Part shown: positions 26,826-37,208 of the stretch, piece after piece
How the letters are laid out: each line of letters begins with the position of its first letter
Position numbering within the stretch: the stretch's first letter is position 1
Origin: Pleomorphomonas koreensis DSM 23070
Lineage (GTDB): Bacteria > Pseudomonadota > Alphaproteobacteria > Rhizobiales > Pleomorphomonadaceae
Direction: 5' to 3'
Length of the DNA: 64,000 nt
Assembly (NCBI RefSeq): GCF_000425185.1
Contig: NZ_AULH01000001.1
Coordinates: 310,001-374,000 of the forward strand
Program-made: the position numbers and the translations under genes
The notes under the pieces: generated by a model
What the model was told of the DNA's origin: nothing
Databases searched by the model: none
Seen by the model: only the letters and a program-made list of their open reading frames with translations

Positions 26826-27271
26826 TTTCGACCTTTCTTACGGCAGGAACGCCGTCAAGTGGTTGCGAAAGGAACCTCGGGACGTGGCTGGCGGCACCTT
26901 GGTAACCGCCGGCGGGCAGCCCGCGCCAGCGCGGGGCCGATGTCCTCAGAGGACCTGCGTGGTCCTCCTACCCTCGTCAAATTTACGAATAATAATTGAG
27001 TAGAAAAGTCATATTTTTAGATCGGGGAAAATACGGTTCAATTCAATTGCTTGGAAATTTTCTAAGAATAATTACGGATTACGACTGTCTTTTTGTATCC
27101 TCTGTCGCGGCCCCGGCATTGATCACCCAACCCCGGCAAACGAGGGTTCCGGCGGGTGCTTGTTCACCGGCGGCCGCCTGGCCAAAGCCGACTCACCACA
27201 GACCCGACGGGCCGGCTCGGCGGCATGCCGGCCGGTCTGATGAGACCGCTGCGGACGCCCCTCCCGAAGGC
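26826..27271. other. Intergenic region with AT-rich island upstream of the chemoreceptor gene
   Basis: 446 bp without a credible gene. Bases from about 26,976 to 27,105 are strikingly AT-rich against the GC-rich surroundings and probably contain the chemoreceptor promoter on the minus strand, though no single -35/-10 pair stands out. Closer to the gene, a 7-bp inverted repeat (GAGGACC / GGTCCTC, 26949-26967) could form a leader hairpin, and a nearby third copy of the segment allows an alternative fold. Confidence 0.6.
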
Positions 27272-28048
27272 TCAGGCGAGCGGCAGGCCGTCCCACATCA
27301 GCTTGAGGCCGGCGACGAAGGTCAGGATATAGCTCACCCGGTAGAACAGTTGCTCGTTCATCACCCTCAGGAGCCAGGTGCCGATGACCACGCCGATCAA
27401 CGCCACCGGCGCCAGCGCCGCGGAGATCGCGAGATTGTCGGCGCTGAGCAGGCCGAGCACGGCGAAGAACGGCAGCTTGATCAGGTTGATGATGCCGAAG
27501 AAATACACCGTCGTGCTGGTGAAGGTCATGCGGTTGAGCTTGAGCGGCAGCAGGTAGAACATCAGCGGCGGCCCGCCGGCATGGGCGATGAAGCTGGTGA
27601 AGCCCGACATCACCGACCAGAACAGGCCGGCCCGCGGCGTCGGCGGCGCCTTGGCGGCCAGCCGGTCGAGATAGGCGCCCAGCCAGTAGCGGACGGTGAA
27701 CAGCACCGTGACCAGGCCGATCAGCAGGCCGACGGTGCGCTCCTCCATCATGCGGAAGGTCAGGAAGCCGATCACCACGCCGAAGATCGCCGCCACGACC
27801 AGCGGCCACAACAGCTTGCGGTCGATGTGGTGACGGAAGGTCCACATGGCGAACAGGTCGGAAAAGCACAGCAGCGGCAGCACGATGCCCGAGGCGACGG
27901 TCGGCGGCACCGCGAAGGCGAGCAGCGGCACGGCAAGGCCGCCGATGGCCGTCAGCCCCCCCTTGGAGAGGCCGACGCTCAGAATGGCCGGCACGGCGGC
28001 CAGCAAAAAGGGGGCGCTCATCAGCGAGAGGGTCGCCGTGTCGTGCAT
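27272..28048 (-). CDS. TSUP-family permease (TauE/SafE-like)
   Basis: 258-residue membrane protein with about eight hydrophobic spans and the two glycine-rich repeat motifs of the family (ILSVGLSKGGLTAIGGLAVPLLAF and FTSFIAHAGGPPLMFYLLP). Members export sulfite, sulfoacetate or related organic anions. The ATG at 28048 begins just before the first span. It stands alone on the minus strand; no sulfur gene is adjacent, so substrate is unknown. Confidence 0.85.
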   Translation of the reverse strand: MHDTATLSLMSAPFLLAAVPAILSVGLSKGGLTAIGGLAVPLLAFAVPPTVASGIVLPLLCFSDLFAMWTFRHHIDRKLLWPLVVAAIFGVVIGFLTFRMMEERTVGLLIGLVTVLFTVRYWLGAYLDRLAAKAPPTPRAGLFWSVMSGFTSFIAHAGGPPLMFYLLPLKLNRMTFTSTTVYFFGIINLIKLPFFAVLGLLSADNLAISAALAPVALIGVVIGTWLLRVMNEQLFYRVSYILTFVAGLKLMWDGLPLA

Positions 28049-28521
28049 GATGGGTCCGAATCTCCGGCGACGCCTTTGGCGGCGCTGATGTTATCGACGA
28101 AGCGACCAAATGCGAACCGGGGAATCCCCGACGGCTCCTCGTTTCGCGATTTGCCATGGGGCGGCCTGCGCCTCGGCGTGAACCAGAAAGCCCATCGTCG
28201 GATCAGCGCAAGATGGAATTTGAGGTCCATGACCTACCGGTCGGGGAGCCTGAATTCCACGCCGCCTTGCCCGGTATAAACGGAGCCGGCGGTGGCGGTT
28301 GGCCGGCCGGCGAGACAACGATACGAAGCCCGGACCCCGGTGTCGCGCCATCGGCAGCAGGCGTCCGCGCATCGGGGGGTGAGCCGTTGAGCGGTGATGG
28401 CCGGCGCCGAGGCGCGCGGATGGTTTGCGCTAAGGCTGGGCGCACACGCGTGAAGCATGATCGTTCGTCCCGGATGGACTGATCCGCGACGGTGCCCGGT
28501 CGGCAAGCGGTCGGCGAGGGA

Positions 28522-28797
28522 CTGCGTTTCGGCGGGCCCGAGGACGCCGCCTTCGCCCTCGGCTTCACGCCCTATGCCTCGGCCACCATCAATCTCATGC
28601 GCCAAGCCGCCGCCCGACATATGCCGCAGGTCGTGGTCACCGACAGCCCGTTCAGCCCGCTGGTGCCGGAGAGCGGCGTCCGGTTCGAGATCGCCGGGGC
28701 CGACGTCGAGGGATTCCGCTCGCTGGCGGCGACCCTCACCCTGGCGATGGCCCTCACCGTGGCGGTCGCCAATCTGCGCCGGAACCGCGAGAAGCAG
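28522..28797 (+). pseudogene. Remnant of an RpiR-family regulator (C-terminal SIS half)
   Basis: One frame reads as the second half of a sugar-isomerase (SIS) domain as found in MurR/RpiR regulators: GPEDAAFALGFTPYASATI, VVVTDSPFSPLVPESGVRFE and DVEGFRSLAATLTLAMALTV. The N-terminal helix-turn-helix and first half of SIS are absent, and no plausible start precedes it. After RRNREKQN the frame loses family resemblance but stays open to 29100. I read this as a 5'-deleted gene. It lies about 340 bp before a tRNA-Gly gene. The rest of 28049-29134 holds no gene I can support. Confidence 0.7.
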
Positions 28798-29134
28798 AAT
28801 CCGCACGCCGATGGAAACGAGGTGGGGGAGCATGTCAGCCACGATGCGACGCCAGGACCGTCACTGCGGAGGAGCCGGCGGCGGGGGCTCGGTCCGACGG
28901 TCCGTGCCGCAAGGTGGACATGGGCACCGTCCTCCGGAGCGAAGGCCGGCGCGGCCGGCCCGTGGATCGGTTGGATCGTCCGCTTTCCAGGGCGTGCGAC
29001 GGAGGCTTTGGAGGGCCGGTCCGGCTTCCAGGGTCACCGTGAAGGACCGGGCGGCGGATCACCACGTTCCGCGGCTCCGGCAACCAGGACCGCCTCTTGA
29101 CAGCGCCGGGCCGGGCTGCGATCTAGATCGCGAC

Positions 29135-29208
29135 GCGGGTGTAGCTCAATGGTAGAGCAGCAGCTTCCCAAGCTGAACACGAGGGTTCGATTCCCTTCAC
29201 CCGCTCCA
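29135..29208 (+). tRNA. tRNA-Gly (anticodon CCC)
   Basis: The cloverleaf folds completely: acceptor GCGGGTG / CACCCGC, D arm GCTC...GAGC, anticodon loop TTCCCAA (anticodon CCC), and T arm GAGGG-TTCGATT-CCCTT. The discriminator base is T and CCA is encoded. In the anticodon stem, position 27 faces 43 as G/A, leaving four clear pairs. Confidence 0.95.
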
Positions 29209-29249
29209 GCTCTTTCCATGCTTTCAATGAATTGACGGCCTACGGCCGC

Positions 29250-29603
29250 TCACTCCTCGGGCGACCAGGCGATCGGCACGCTGTCCTTGGGGTCGTAGGG
29301 CGCCTTGACGAACACCGCCTTCCACGGCGTGTCGCCGCGGTTGACGACGTGGTGGCCCTCGCCGGGCTCGCAGCGCAGGAAGTCGCCGACGCCGAGCACG
29401 TGCAATTCGCCGTCGACATACATGTGCACCTCGCCGGCGATCGTCAGGAAATTCTCCTCGACGTGCTGGTGCTTGTGGGTGGAGAAATGCTGGCCGGGTT
29501 GCAACGTCACCACCCCGACGTCGATGCGCGGCCCGCGCACCAGGTATTTGGGACCGTGGTCGCCGAAGCGATAGGCGTGCTCGTCTTCTCGGGTCTTGAA
29601 CAT
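29250..29603 (-). CDS. Single-domain cupin linked to lsrRK
   Basis: 117-residue cupin with both metal motifs: His43-x-His45...Glu49 (THKHQHVEE) after GQHF, and His84 in PGEGHHVVN. No other domain. It follows lsrK on the same strand after 61 nt, so it is probably the third gene of the lsrR-lsrK arm. Small cupins of this sort often act as sugar isomerases or ligand sensors. A role in processing phosphorylated AI-2 or its breakdown products is possible but unproven. Not part of the classic enteric lsr set. Confidence 0.8.
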   Translation of the reverse strand: MFKTREDEHAYRFGDHGPKYLVRGPRIDVGVVTLQPGQHFSTHKHQHVEENFLTIAGEVHMYVDGELHVLGVGDFLRCEPGEGHHVVNRGDTPWKAVFVKAPYDPKDSVPIAWSPEE

Positions 29604-29664
29604 CGTTCCTCCGCCGCCGTCCCGTCCGGACGGCGGTCTCTGTCCTGACTTGAAACTCGCGCCA

Positions 29665-31230
29665 TCAGAGGCCGGGCGCCTTCCACATCGAGCGGGTGAC
29701 GCCGGCGTCGACCAGGGCGCGCTGGGCGGCGTAGGCTTCTCGCCAGCGGTCGGCCACCTCGCGATAGAGGGCGGTGCGGCCGGCGTCGGGCTCGTAGCGG
29801 CGGCGCCAGCGAACCACCGCGTCGGCCGCCTCCGGCAGCGACGCGAACTCGCCGATGCCGACCCAGGCGGCGAGGCCGGCGGCCAGCGCCGTCGCTTCCG
29901 TCACCTCCGGCACCTTCACCGGCAGGCCGGTGACGTCGGAGAGGATCTGGCCCCACAGCTTGCCCTTGGAGGCGCCGCCGGCGAATACGAGGTCGGTCAG
30001 CGTGACGCCGGCCAACCCGGCGGCAAGGCGCAGGTTCTCGGCGGCGACGATTGCCGCGTTCTCCTGGATGGCGCGGAAGATCTGCGGCTTGCCGCAAAGG
30101 CTGGCGTCGAGCGTGAGATTGATGAGCGACGGCGCCGCGTGATACCAGGCGGCGCAGTTCATCACGTCCGAGAAGATCGGCAGGATGCCGTTGGCGCCCG
30201 GCGCCACGGCGGCCGATTTCTCTTCGAGGAGCGCGTAGACGTCGATGCCCCGCTCGGCGGCGAGGCGCTTCTCCTCGTCGCAGAAGGCGTCGCGGAACCA
30301 GCGGGTGGTCATGCCAACCATGAAGGCGATTCCCTCGGCCTGGCTGAGGCCGGGCACCGCGTGCGGGTTGACGCGCACCCGCATCTCCGGATCGGCCAGC
30401 GGCCTGGCCATGTTGACCACCTGCTGCCAGAAGGTGCCGCCGAGCACCGCCGCCTCGCCGGCCCGGGCGACGCCGAGGCCGACGGCGCCGAGCTGCACGT
30501 CGCCGCCACCGACCACCACCGGCGTGCCGGCGTCGAGGCCGGTATCGGCGGCGGCCGCGGCGGTGACCCGGCCGATTCTCGTGCCCGTTTCGTGGACGGG
30601 CGGCAGGATGGCCGGGTCGATGCCGGCGCGGCGGGCGATGTCGGCGTCCCAGGTCCGGCTGTCGAGGGCGAGCAGGCCGGAAGTGCCGCCGTTCGACGGG
30701 TCGCAGGCGATCTCGCCGGAGAGGCGGGCGACGATCCAGTCGGACAGCATCGACATGCTGGCCGTGCGGGCGTGGACGTCGGGCAGGTTGCGCTCGATCC
30801 ATTTGAGGCGCGGGATGGCGCCGAGCGCGAAGGTCTGGCCGGTGACGGCATAGGCGTCGCGCTCGAAGCCGGGCAGGGCGGCCTTCAGCGCCCGCGTCTC
30901 GTCCGACGCCCGCGAATCGACGTTGGCGCAGGCCCAGAGTTCGCGGCCGTCGCGATCCCACAGCACGATGCCCTCGCGCATCGAGGTGGCGGAGACGGCG
31001 CGGATGGCCGAGGCCGGCAGGCCGGCGTCGGCCAGCGCCTTGCGCACACAGCGGGCGAGCAGCGCCCAGTTGGCCGCGCAGTCGAACTCCATCGAGCCGG
31101 CATGGCGGGGATCGCTGAGGTGCGTCCACTCCTCCTGGGCGACGGCGACCTGCCGGCCGGCAAGGTCGAAGATGACTGCGCGGCCGCTGCCGGTGCCGGC
31201 GTCGATGGCGAGAACGTGGGGGGCGGTCAT
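29665..31230 (-). CDS. lsrK: Autoinducer-2 kinase
   Basis: 521-residue FGGY carbohydrate kinase. It begins VLAIDAGTGSGRAVIFD (ATP-binding), with CDPSNGGTSGLLALDSR, VVGGGDVQLGAVGLGVA and the second ATP site VFAGGASKGKLWGQILSDV. The overall pattern is that of LsrK rather than xylulokinase or glycerol kinase. It phosphorylates imported AI-2 in the cytosol, trapping it and creating the inducer of LsrR. It overlaps the lsrR stop by 4 nt, so the two are translationally coupled. Confidence 0.92.
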   Translation of the reverse strand: MTAPHVLAIDAGTGSGRAVIFDLAGRQVAVAQEEWTHLSDPRHAGSMEFDCAANWALLARCVRKALADAGLPASAIRAVSATSMREGIVLWDRDGRELWACANVDSRASDETRALKAALPGFERDAYAVTGQTFALGAIPRLKWIERNLPDVHARTASMSMLSDWIVARLSGEIACDPSNGGTSGLLALDSRTWDADIARRAGIDPAILPPVHETGTRIGRVTAAAAADTGLDAGTPVVVGGGDVQLGAVGLGVARAGEAAVLGGTFWQQVVNMARPLADPEMRVRVNPHAVPGLSQAEGIAFMVGMTTRWFRDAFCDEEKRLAAERGIDVYALLEEKSAAVAPGANGILPIFSDVMNCAAWYHAAPSLINLTLDASLCGKPQIFRAIQENAAIVAAENLRLAAGLAGVTLTDLVFAGGASKGKLWGQILSDVTGLPVKVPEVTEATALAAGLAAWVGIGEFASLPEAADAVVRWRRRYEPDAGRTALYREVADRWREAYAAQRALVDAGVTRSMWKAPGL

Positions 31231-32192
31231 GCTTGGTCCTTATCGAGGATGGCTTCGGCGGTCGGCTCGTCGGTGATCAGCACGTCGATGCGGCCGCCGC
31301 GGGCGGCGGCGCGGATCGCCTCGACCTTCTTGGGGCCGCCGGCGGAGGCGATCACCTGCGGGATGGCCGACAGCGCCTCGAAGTCGAGCCCGACCAGCAT
31401 CTTGTGGAAGGGGAGGTCGAGCGGCGCGCCGTTCTGGTCGTAGAAGATGCCGATGATGTCGCCCACCGCGCCCTGGCGGCGGAAGATCTCGAACTGCGAG
31501 CGGCTGGCGTAGCCGGAGGCGATCAGCGTCGCCTCGTCGGCGACGGCGCCGATGCCGACCAGCGCGTAGTTGGCGGTGCGCGCCATGCTCATCACCTCGA
31601 CGACGTGCCGCTCGCCCCGGATCGCCTCGGCGATGCTCTCCTGAGACACCACGAGCGGCGCCGGAATGAGGTGGACGTTCTGCGACGACCGGCCGGAGGC
31701 GACGCCCTCGATATAGGCCGAGACGCCGCCGGTCAGGCTGACCAGGGATATGTCGCGGTAGGAGAGGGTGCGGGCGAGCCGCTGCAAGGTGCCCATCACC
31801 GTGGCGCCCCAGCCGACGGCCAGCATCTCCTGGTCCTTGAGGCGGCCCATCAGATATTGGCTGGCCGCCTCGGCGAGGCGGTCGTTGACGTTGCCGGCCT
31901 CCTGGGCGGGAATGACGCGCGCCTCGTCGAGGCCGTAGATCTCCTGCAACCGGGCTTCGAGGGCGAAGCAGCCGCCGTAGCTCGAATTGATGTGGACGTG
32001 GATGAGGCCCATGCGCCGGCCGCGGTCGAGCATGCGCGACACCTTGATGCGGGAGAGATTGAGCCGCTCACCGATTTCGCTCTGGGTGAGGCCGTCGTGG
32101 TAATAGTGCCAGGCAACGCGGCTCAGCAGCTCTTCTTCGTGGGGCTCGAATGCGAGCTCGTCATAGGCTTCGTTCACGTCACTCACCTTCAT
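31227..32192 (-). CDS. lsrR: AI-2-responsive repressor LsrR (SorC family)
   Basis: 321-residue regulator. The N-terminal helix-turn-helix is at about 25-60 (DGLTQSEIGERLNLSRIKVS). The C-terminal sugar-phosphate-sensing domain has VGWGATVMGTLQRLA, SLTGGVSAYIEG, ALVGIGAVADEATL and GIFYDQNGAPL. In enterics LsrR represses the lsr operon until phospho-AI-2 binds. The ATG at 32192 begins the minus-strand arm; 353 bp separate it from lsrF. Confidence 0.92.
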   Translation of the reverse strand: MKVSDVNEAYDELAFEPHEEELLSRVAWHYYHDGLTQSEIGERLNLSRIKVSRMLDRGRRMGLIHVHINSSYGGCFALEARLQEIYGLDEARVIPAQEAGNVNDRLAEAASQYLMGRLKDQEMLAVGWGATVMGTLQRLARTLSYRDISLVSLTGGVSAYIEGVASGRSSQNVHLIPAPLVVSQESIAEAIRGERHVVEVMSMARTANYALVGIGAVADEATLIASGYASRSQFEIFRRQGAVGDIIGIFYDQNGAPLDLPFHKMLVGLDFEALSAIPQVIASAGGPKKVEAIRAAARGGRIDVLITDEPTAEAILDKDQA

Positions 32193-32241
32193 GACATTTG
32201 CACGGCCGACGCCCCGGCCGAACCGATGCGACGCTTTCGTC

Positions 32242-32253
32242 GATCATATGATC
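32242..32253. promoter_or_regulatory. Perfect palindrome, candidate LsrR operator
   Basis: GATCATATGATC is a perfect 12-bp palindrome 50 bp from the lsrR start. A second imperfect dyad (TGATG...CATCA, with TGATCA inside it) lies at about 32279-32296. Both are in the low-GC control region between the divergent lsr arms, where LsrR is expected to bind. Assignment to LsrR is inference. Confidence 0.4.
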
Positions 32254-32432
32254 ACGATGCGCACATAAGCGCAAGATGTGATGTTCCTGATCATCATTAA
32301 GTCGCAGACGGTCCGGTGGCGGAGTTTATCCATATGAATAAAATCAATGGTTTACGAATATTACGTCGATCAACGGATGCGGCGTAGCCCGGTTCGTTTG
32401 CCTGTTGCGGATACTTATGTGCGAAATCTGGG

Positions 32433-32461
32433 TTGACGATCCGGCTTGCCCGGCGAATAAT
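32433..32461 (+). promoter_or_regulatory. Sigma70-like promoter for lsrF operon
   Basis: TTGACG at 32433-32438 and AATAAT at 32456-32461 are separated by 17 bp, close to the ideal. Transcription would start near 32468, giving a leader of about 78 nt to the lsrF ATG. Confidence 0.55.
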
Positions 32462-32545
32462 CCAGCGTGCAATTGATAAGGCGGTGTTCATTTGAACGGC
32501 TGGTACTGCTGATTGCAGACCCCCGCCAGACCTCTGGAGGACCTG

Positions 32546-33430
32546 ATGGCCGATTTGGACGATGTGAAGGAAGGCAAGGATTTCGGGCTGGACCGGCCGG
32601 TCGAGGTAAAGGCGTTCCCGGTGCGCGGTTCGGTGTCGCTCGACTGGGGCATGCAGGACCGCCTCGCCCGCATCTTCCAGGCGGGAAGCGGCCGCACCGT
32701 CATGCTGGCCTTCGACCACGGCTATTTCCAGGGCCCGGCCACCGGTCTCGAACGGCTCGACCTGACCATCCGGCCGCTGGTGCCCTATACCGACGTGCTG
32801 ATGTGCACGCGCGGCGGCCTCCGCCAGACCATTCCCGCCGACAGCCGCAAGCCGGTGGTGCTGCGCTGCTCGGGCGGCATGAGCGTGCTCACCGAACTGT
32901 CGCGCGAGCTGGTGGCTGTCGACATCGAGGACGCCATCCGCCTCAACGCCTCGGCGATCACCACCAACGTCTACGTCGGCGCCGAATACGAGCACCAGTC
33001 GCTCGCCAACCTGGTCAAGCTGATCGACACCGGCAACCGCTGGGGCGTCCCGACCATGGCGGTGACCGGCGTCGGCAAGGACATGGTTCGCGACGCCCGC
33101 TATTTCGGCCTCGCCACCCGCATTTGCGCCGAACTCGGCGCCCATATCGTCAAGTCCTATTACATCGATGAGGGCTTCGAGAAGGTGGTGGCCGGCTGTC
33201 CGGTGCCGATCGTCATCGCCGGCGGCAAGAAGCTGCCCGAGCGCGACGCGCTCGACATGGCCTGGAAGGCGATCGACCAGGGCGCCGCCGGCGTCGACAT
33301 GGGCCGCAACATCTTCCAGTCCGATTGCCCGGTGGCGATGATCGCCGCCGTACGGGCGGTGGTGCACGACGGCGAGAGCGTCGACAGGGCCTATGACATC
33401 TACCGGGCCGGCAAGGCCGGGGCCGCCTGA
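32546..33430 (+). CDS. lsrF: Phospho-AI-2 thiolase LsrF
   Basis: 294-residue DeoC/FbaB-type aldolase-fold protein. It follows LsrF closely: [41 protein letters not shown], the likely active-site lysine region HIVKSYYI, and VIAGGKKL. LsrF transfers acetyl from the isomerised phospho-AI-2 (3-hydroxy-2,4-pentadione-5-phosphate) to CoA. The ATG at 32546 follows TGGAGG by 5 nt. First gene of the plus-strand lsr arm, ahead of the transporter, unlike the enteric order. Confidence 0.92.
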   Translation: MADLDDVKEGKDFGLDRPVEVKAFPVRGSVSLDWGMQDRLARIFQAGSGRTVMLAFDHGYFQGPATGLERLDLTIRPLVPYTDVLMCTRGGLRQTIPADSRKPVVLRCSGGMSVLTELSRELVAVDIEDAIRLNASAITTNVYVGAEYEHQSLANLVKLIDTGNRWGVPTMAVTGVGKDMVRDARYFGLATRICAELGAHIVKSYYIDEGFEKVVAGCPVPIVIAGGKKLPERDALDMAWKAIDQGAAGVDMGRNIFQSDCPVAMIAAVRAVVHDGESVDRAYDIYRAGKAGAA

Positions 33431-33563
33431 GGCCGCGAAAACGGACCCGCGAACCGCGCCGCCGGACTTCCTTGGGGAGCCCGGCGGGCCGCCCGGAGGA
33501 GGGCGCACCGAAACGCGGGGGGGACCGCCGCGTTTCCAAGAACAGGATTGGGAGACTGTCGAC

Positions 33564-35077
<1,514 letters not shown>

Positions 35078-35081
<4 letters not shown>

Positions 35082-36130
35082 TCATCCGTTTCCTGCAGCG
35101 CCACCGCGAAGCCTCGGTCGCGCTGATCATCGTCCTCCTGTTCGCGATCCTCGGCCTCGTCGACCGCAGCTACCTGTCCCTCGACACGGTGCTGCTCGTC
35201 TACGGCAACAGCCTGATCCTGTTCGTCTTGGCCATCGGCGCCACCATGGTAATGGCGACGCACGGCCTCGACGTATCCGTCGGCTCGATCATGGGGCTCG
35301 CGGCCGTCTCGGCCGGCCTGCTGATGAACGCCGGCTGGTCCATTCCCGCCGCCATCGGCGTTGCCCTGCTGGTCGGCCTTCTCTGCGGCCTGATCAACGG
35401 CGCGCTGGTGTCCTGGCTGAAGGTGTCGGCGATCGTCGCCACGCTCGGCACGCTCGGCCTCTATCGCGGCCTCGTCCATCTCCTCTCGGGCGGAAGCTGG
35501 ATCGAGGACCTGCCGGAAGGCTTCAAGGCGCTGACCAAGGCCGGCTCGCTCGGCCTGTCGGTGTTCGCCTGGCTGGTCTTGGTGCTGCTGATCGTCGCCC
35601 ACTTCGGCCTGCGCTACACCGCCTTCGGCCGCTCGATGTTCGCGGTCGGCGACAACCGCGACGGCGCCCGGCTGATCGGCATCCGCGTCGACGAGGTGCA
35701 GATCGCCGCCTACGGCCTCAACGGCGTCTTGGCGGCGCTGGCCGGCGTCATCTTCGCCTCGCAGATCGGCTTCATCCCCAACACCGCCGGCACCGGCATG
35801 GAAATGCGCGCCATCGCGTCGAGCGTGCTCGGCGGCGTCAGCCTCCTCGGCGGCACCGGCACGGTGCTCGGCGCGGCGCTCGGCGCCTATTTCATGACCT
35901 CGATCGACAGCATCCTGGTGCTCCTGCGCCTTCAAGCCTACTGGAACGACATCATCGCCGGCGCCATCCTCCTGGTGGTGCTGATCACCGACGGCAAGAT
36001 CCGCGAGGCCGTCGACCGCCTCCTCCGCTACCAGAAATACCGCAAGTTCATCGAGCCGCCGGCCGCCGGTCATCAGGCCGACGCCACCAAGGCTGGCCTG
36101 TCGCTCAAGACCTCGGAGGCGCGCAAATGA
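35078..36130 (+). CDS. lsrC: AI-2 ABC transporter permease LsrC
   Basis: 350-residue BPD_transp_2 permease with about nine to ten spans. Typical marks are ATMVMATHGLDVSVGSIMGL, the Gly-rich GLCGLINGALVSWLKV, and TAFGRSMFAVGDNRDGARLIGI near the cytoplasmic loop. The start overlaps the lsrA stop and the end overlaps lsrD, both 4 nt. A hydrophilic tail of about 40 residues follows the last span. Confidence 0.9.
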
Positions 36131-37128
36131 AGCTGCATCCCGCCCTCAAGCGCTGGGAGAGCGTGCTGGCGCTGCTGCTCGTCGCCGAGATCCTGCTGTT
36201 CGGCGCCATCAACCCGGTGTTCCTGCAGCCCTCCATGCTGCTCTACGCCACCTCCGACTTCATCCACATCGGCATCACCGCGCTGGCGTTGACGCTGGTG
36301 ATCATCACCGGCGGCATCGACCTGTCGCTCGGCTCGGTGATGGGCCTGTCGGCGATCACCTTGGGCATCCTCTGGGTGGGCGGCGTCGACATCTGGGTGG
36401 CGGCCGTGGCGTCGCTCGCCGTCGGCACGCTGGCCGGCGTGTTCAATGCCGTCGCCATCCACCTTTCCAAAGTGAACCCGCTGGTCATCACGCTCGGCAC
36501 CGGCTTCCTGTTCGGCGGCGCGGCGCTGGTGCTGTCGGGCCTGGCCGGTGCCACCGGCTACGAGGGCATCAGCAACTTCGATCCGGCCTTCGTCAATCTC
36601 GCCAACCTTGAGGTTCTCGGCCTGCCGCTGCCGCTCGCCCTGTTCCTTGTATTGACCGTCGCCTTCATGGCGCTCTTGCACCGCACCCGTTTCGGCCGCT
36701 ACGTCTACCTGATCGGCCAGAACCCGCGCGCCGCCGCCTATGCCGGCACGCCGGTGTTCCGCACGCTGGTGGTCGCCTATGCGCTGACCGGCCTGATGGC
36801 GGCGCTGTCCGGCCTGATCCTCGCCTCCTATTTCGGCTCGGCCCGCTCCGATTTCGGCGCGACGGCGCTGATGCCGGCCATCACCGCCGTGGTGCTCGGC
36901 GGCACGTCGATCTACGGCGGCTCGGGCACCATCCTCGGCACGGCGCTGGCCGCCCTGTTGGTCGGCTACCTGCAGACCGGCCTGCAACTGGTCGGCGTGT
37001 CGAGCCACGTGTCGAGCGCCCTGTCGGGCGGTCTTCTGGTCATCGTGGTTGCCTTGCGCAGCCTCACGGAGATGGGTCGCGTCTGGGTTCAGCACCGGCG
37101 CGTCCTGAGGAACGTTGCGGCCGAATGA
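36127..37128 (+). CDS. lsrD: AI-2 ABC transporter permease LsrD
   Basis: 333-residue partner permease of the same family: VIITGGIDLSLGSVMGLSAI, VFNAVAIHLSKVNPLVITLG and TRFGRYVYLIGQNPRAAAYAG. Translationally coupled to lsrC through ATGA. With LsrC, LsrA and LsrB it completes the AI-2 importer. Confidence 0.9.
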   Translation: MKLHPALKRWESVLALLLVAEILLFGAINPVFLQPSMLLYATSDFIHIGITALALTLVIITGGIDLSLGSVMGLSAITLGILWVGGVDIWVAAVASLAVGTLAGVFNAVAIHLSKVNPLVITLGTGFLFGGAALVLSGLAGATGYEGISNFDPAFVNLANLEVLGLPLPLALFLVLTVAFMALLHRTRFGRYVYLIGQNPRAAAYAGTPVFRTLVVAYALTGLMAALSGLILASYFGSARSDFGATALMPAITAVVLGGTSIYGGSGTILGTALAALLVGYLQTGLQLVGVSSHVSSALSGGLLVIVVALRSLTEMGRVWVQHRRVLRNVAAE

Positions 37129-37208
37129 CGGTCTGACGTTTGAGGAGGAAGGCCCGGAAAGAGCGGGGCGAGAAGCCCTGGGGCCGATGTCTTGGAAGGA
37201 GAGCAACA

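Noticed and set aside
26949-26967. Cyclic di-GMP (GEMM) riboswitch in the chemoreceptor leader
   Set aside because: Chemoreceptor leaders can carry GEMM motifs, but the conserved aptamer segments are not present on either strand; only simple hairpins are seen.
26996-28279. Long plus-strand ORF starting in the AT-rich island
   Set aside because: After the first 40 residues it is His/Gln/Arg/Asp-rich antisense of the TSUP gene; no start signal.
28457-29155. Plus-strand ORF of 232 residues over the RpiR remnant
   Set aside because: It is Pro/Arg/Ser-rich frame-shifted reading of GC-rich DNA with no family resemblance; the remnant is in another frame.
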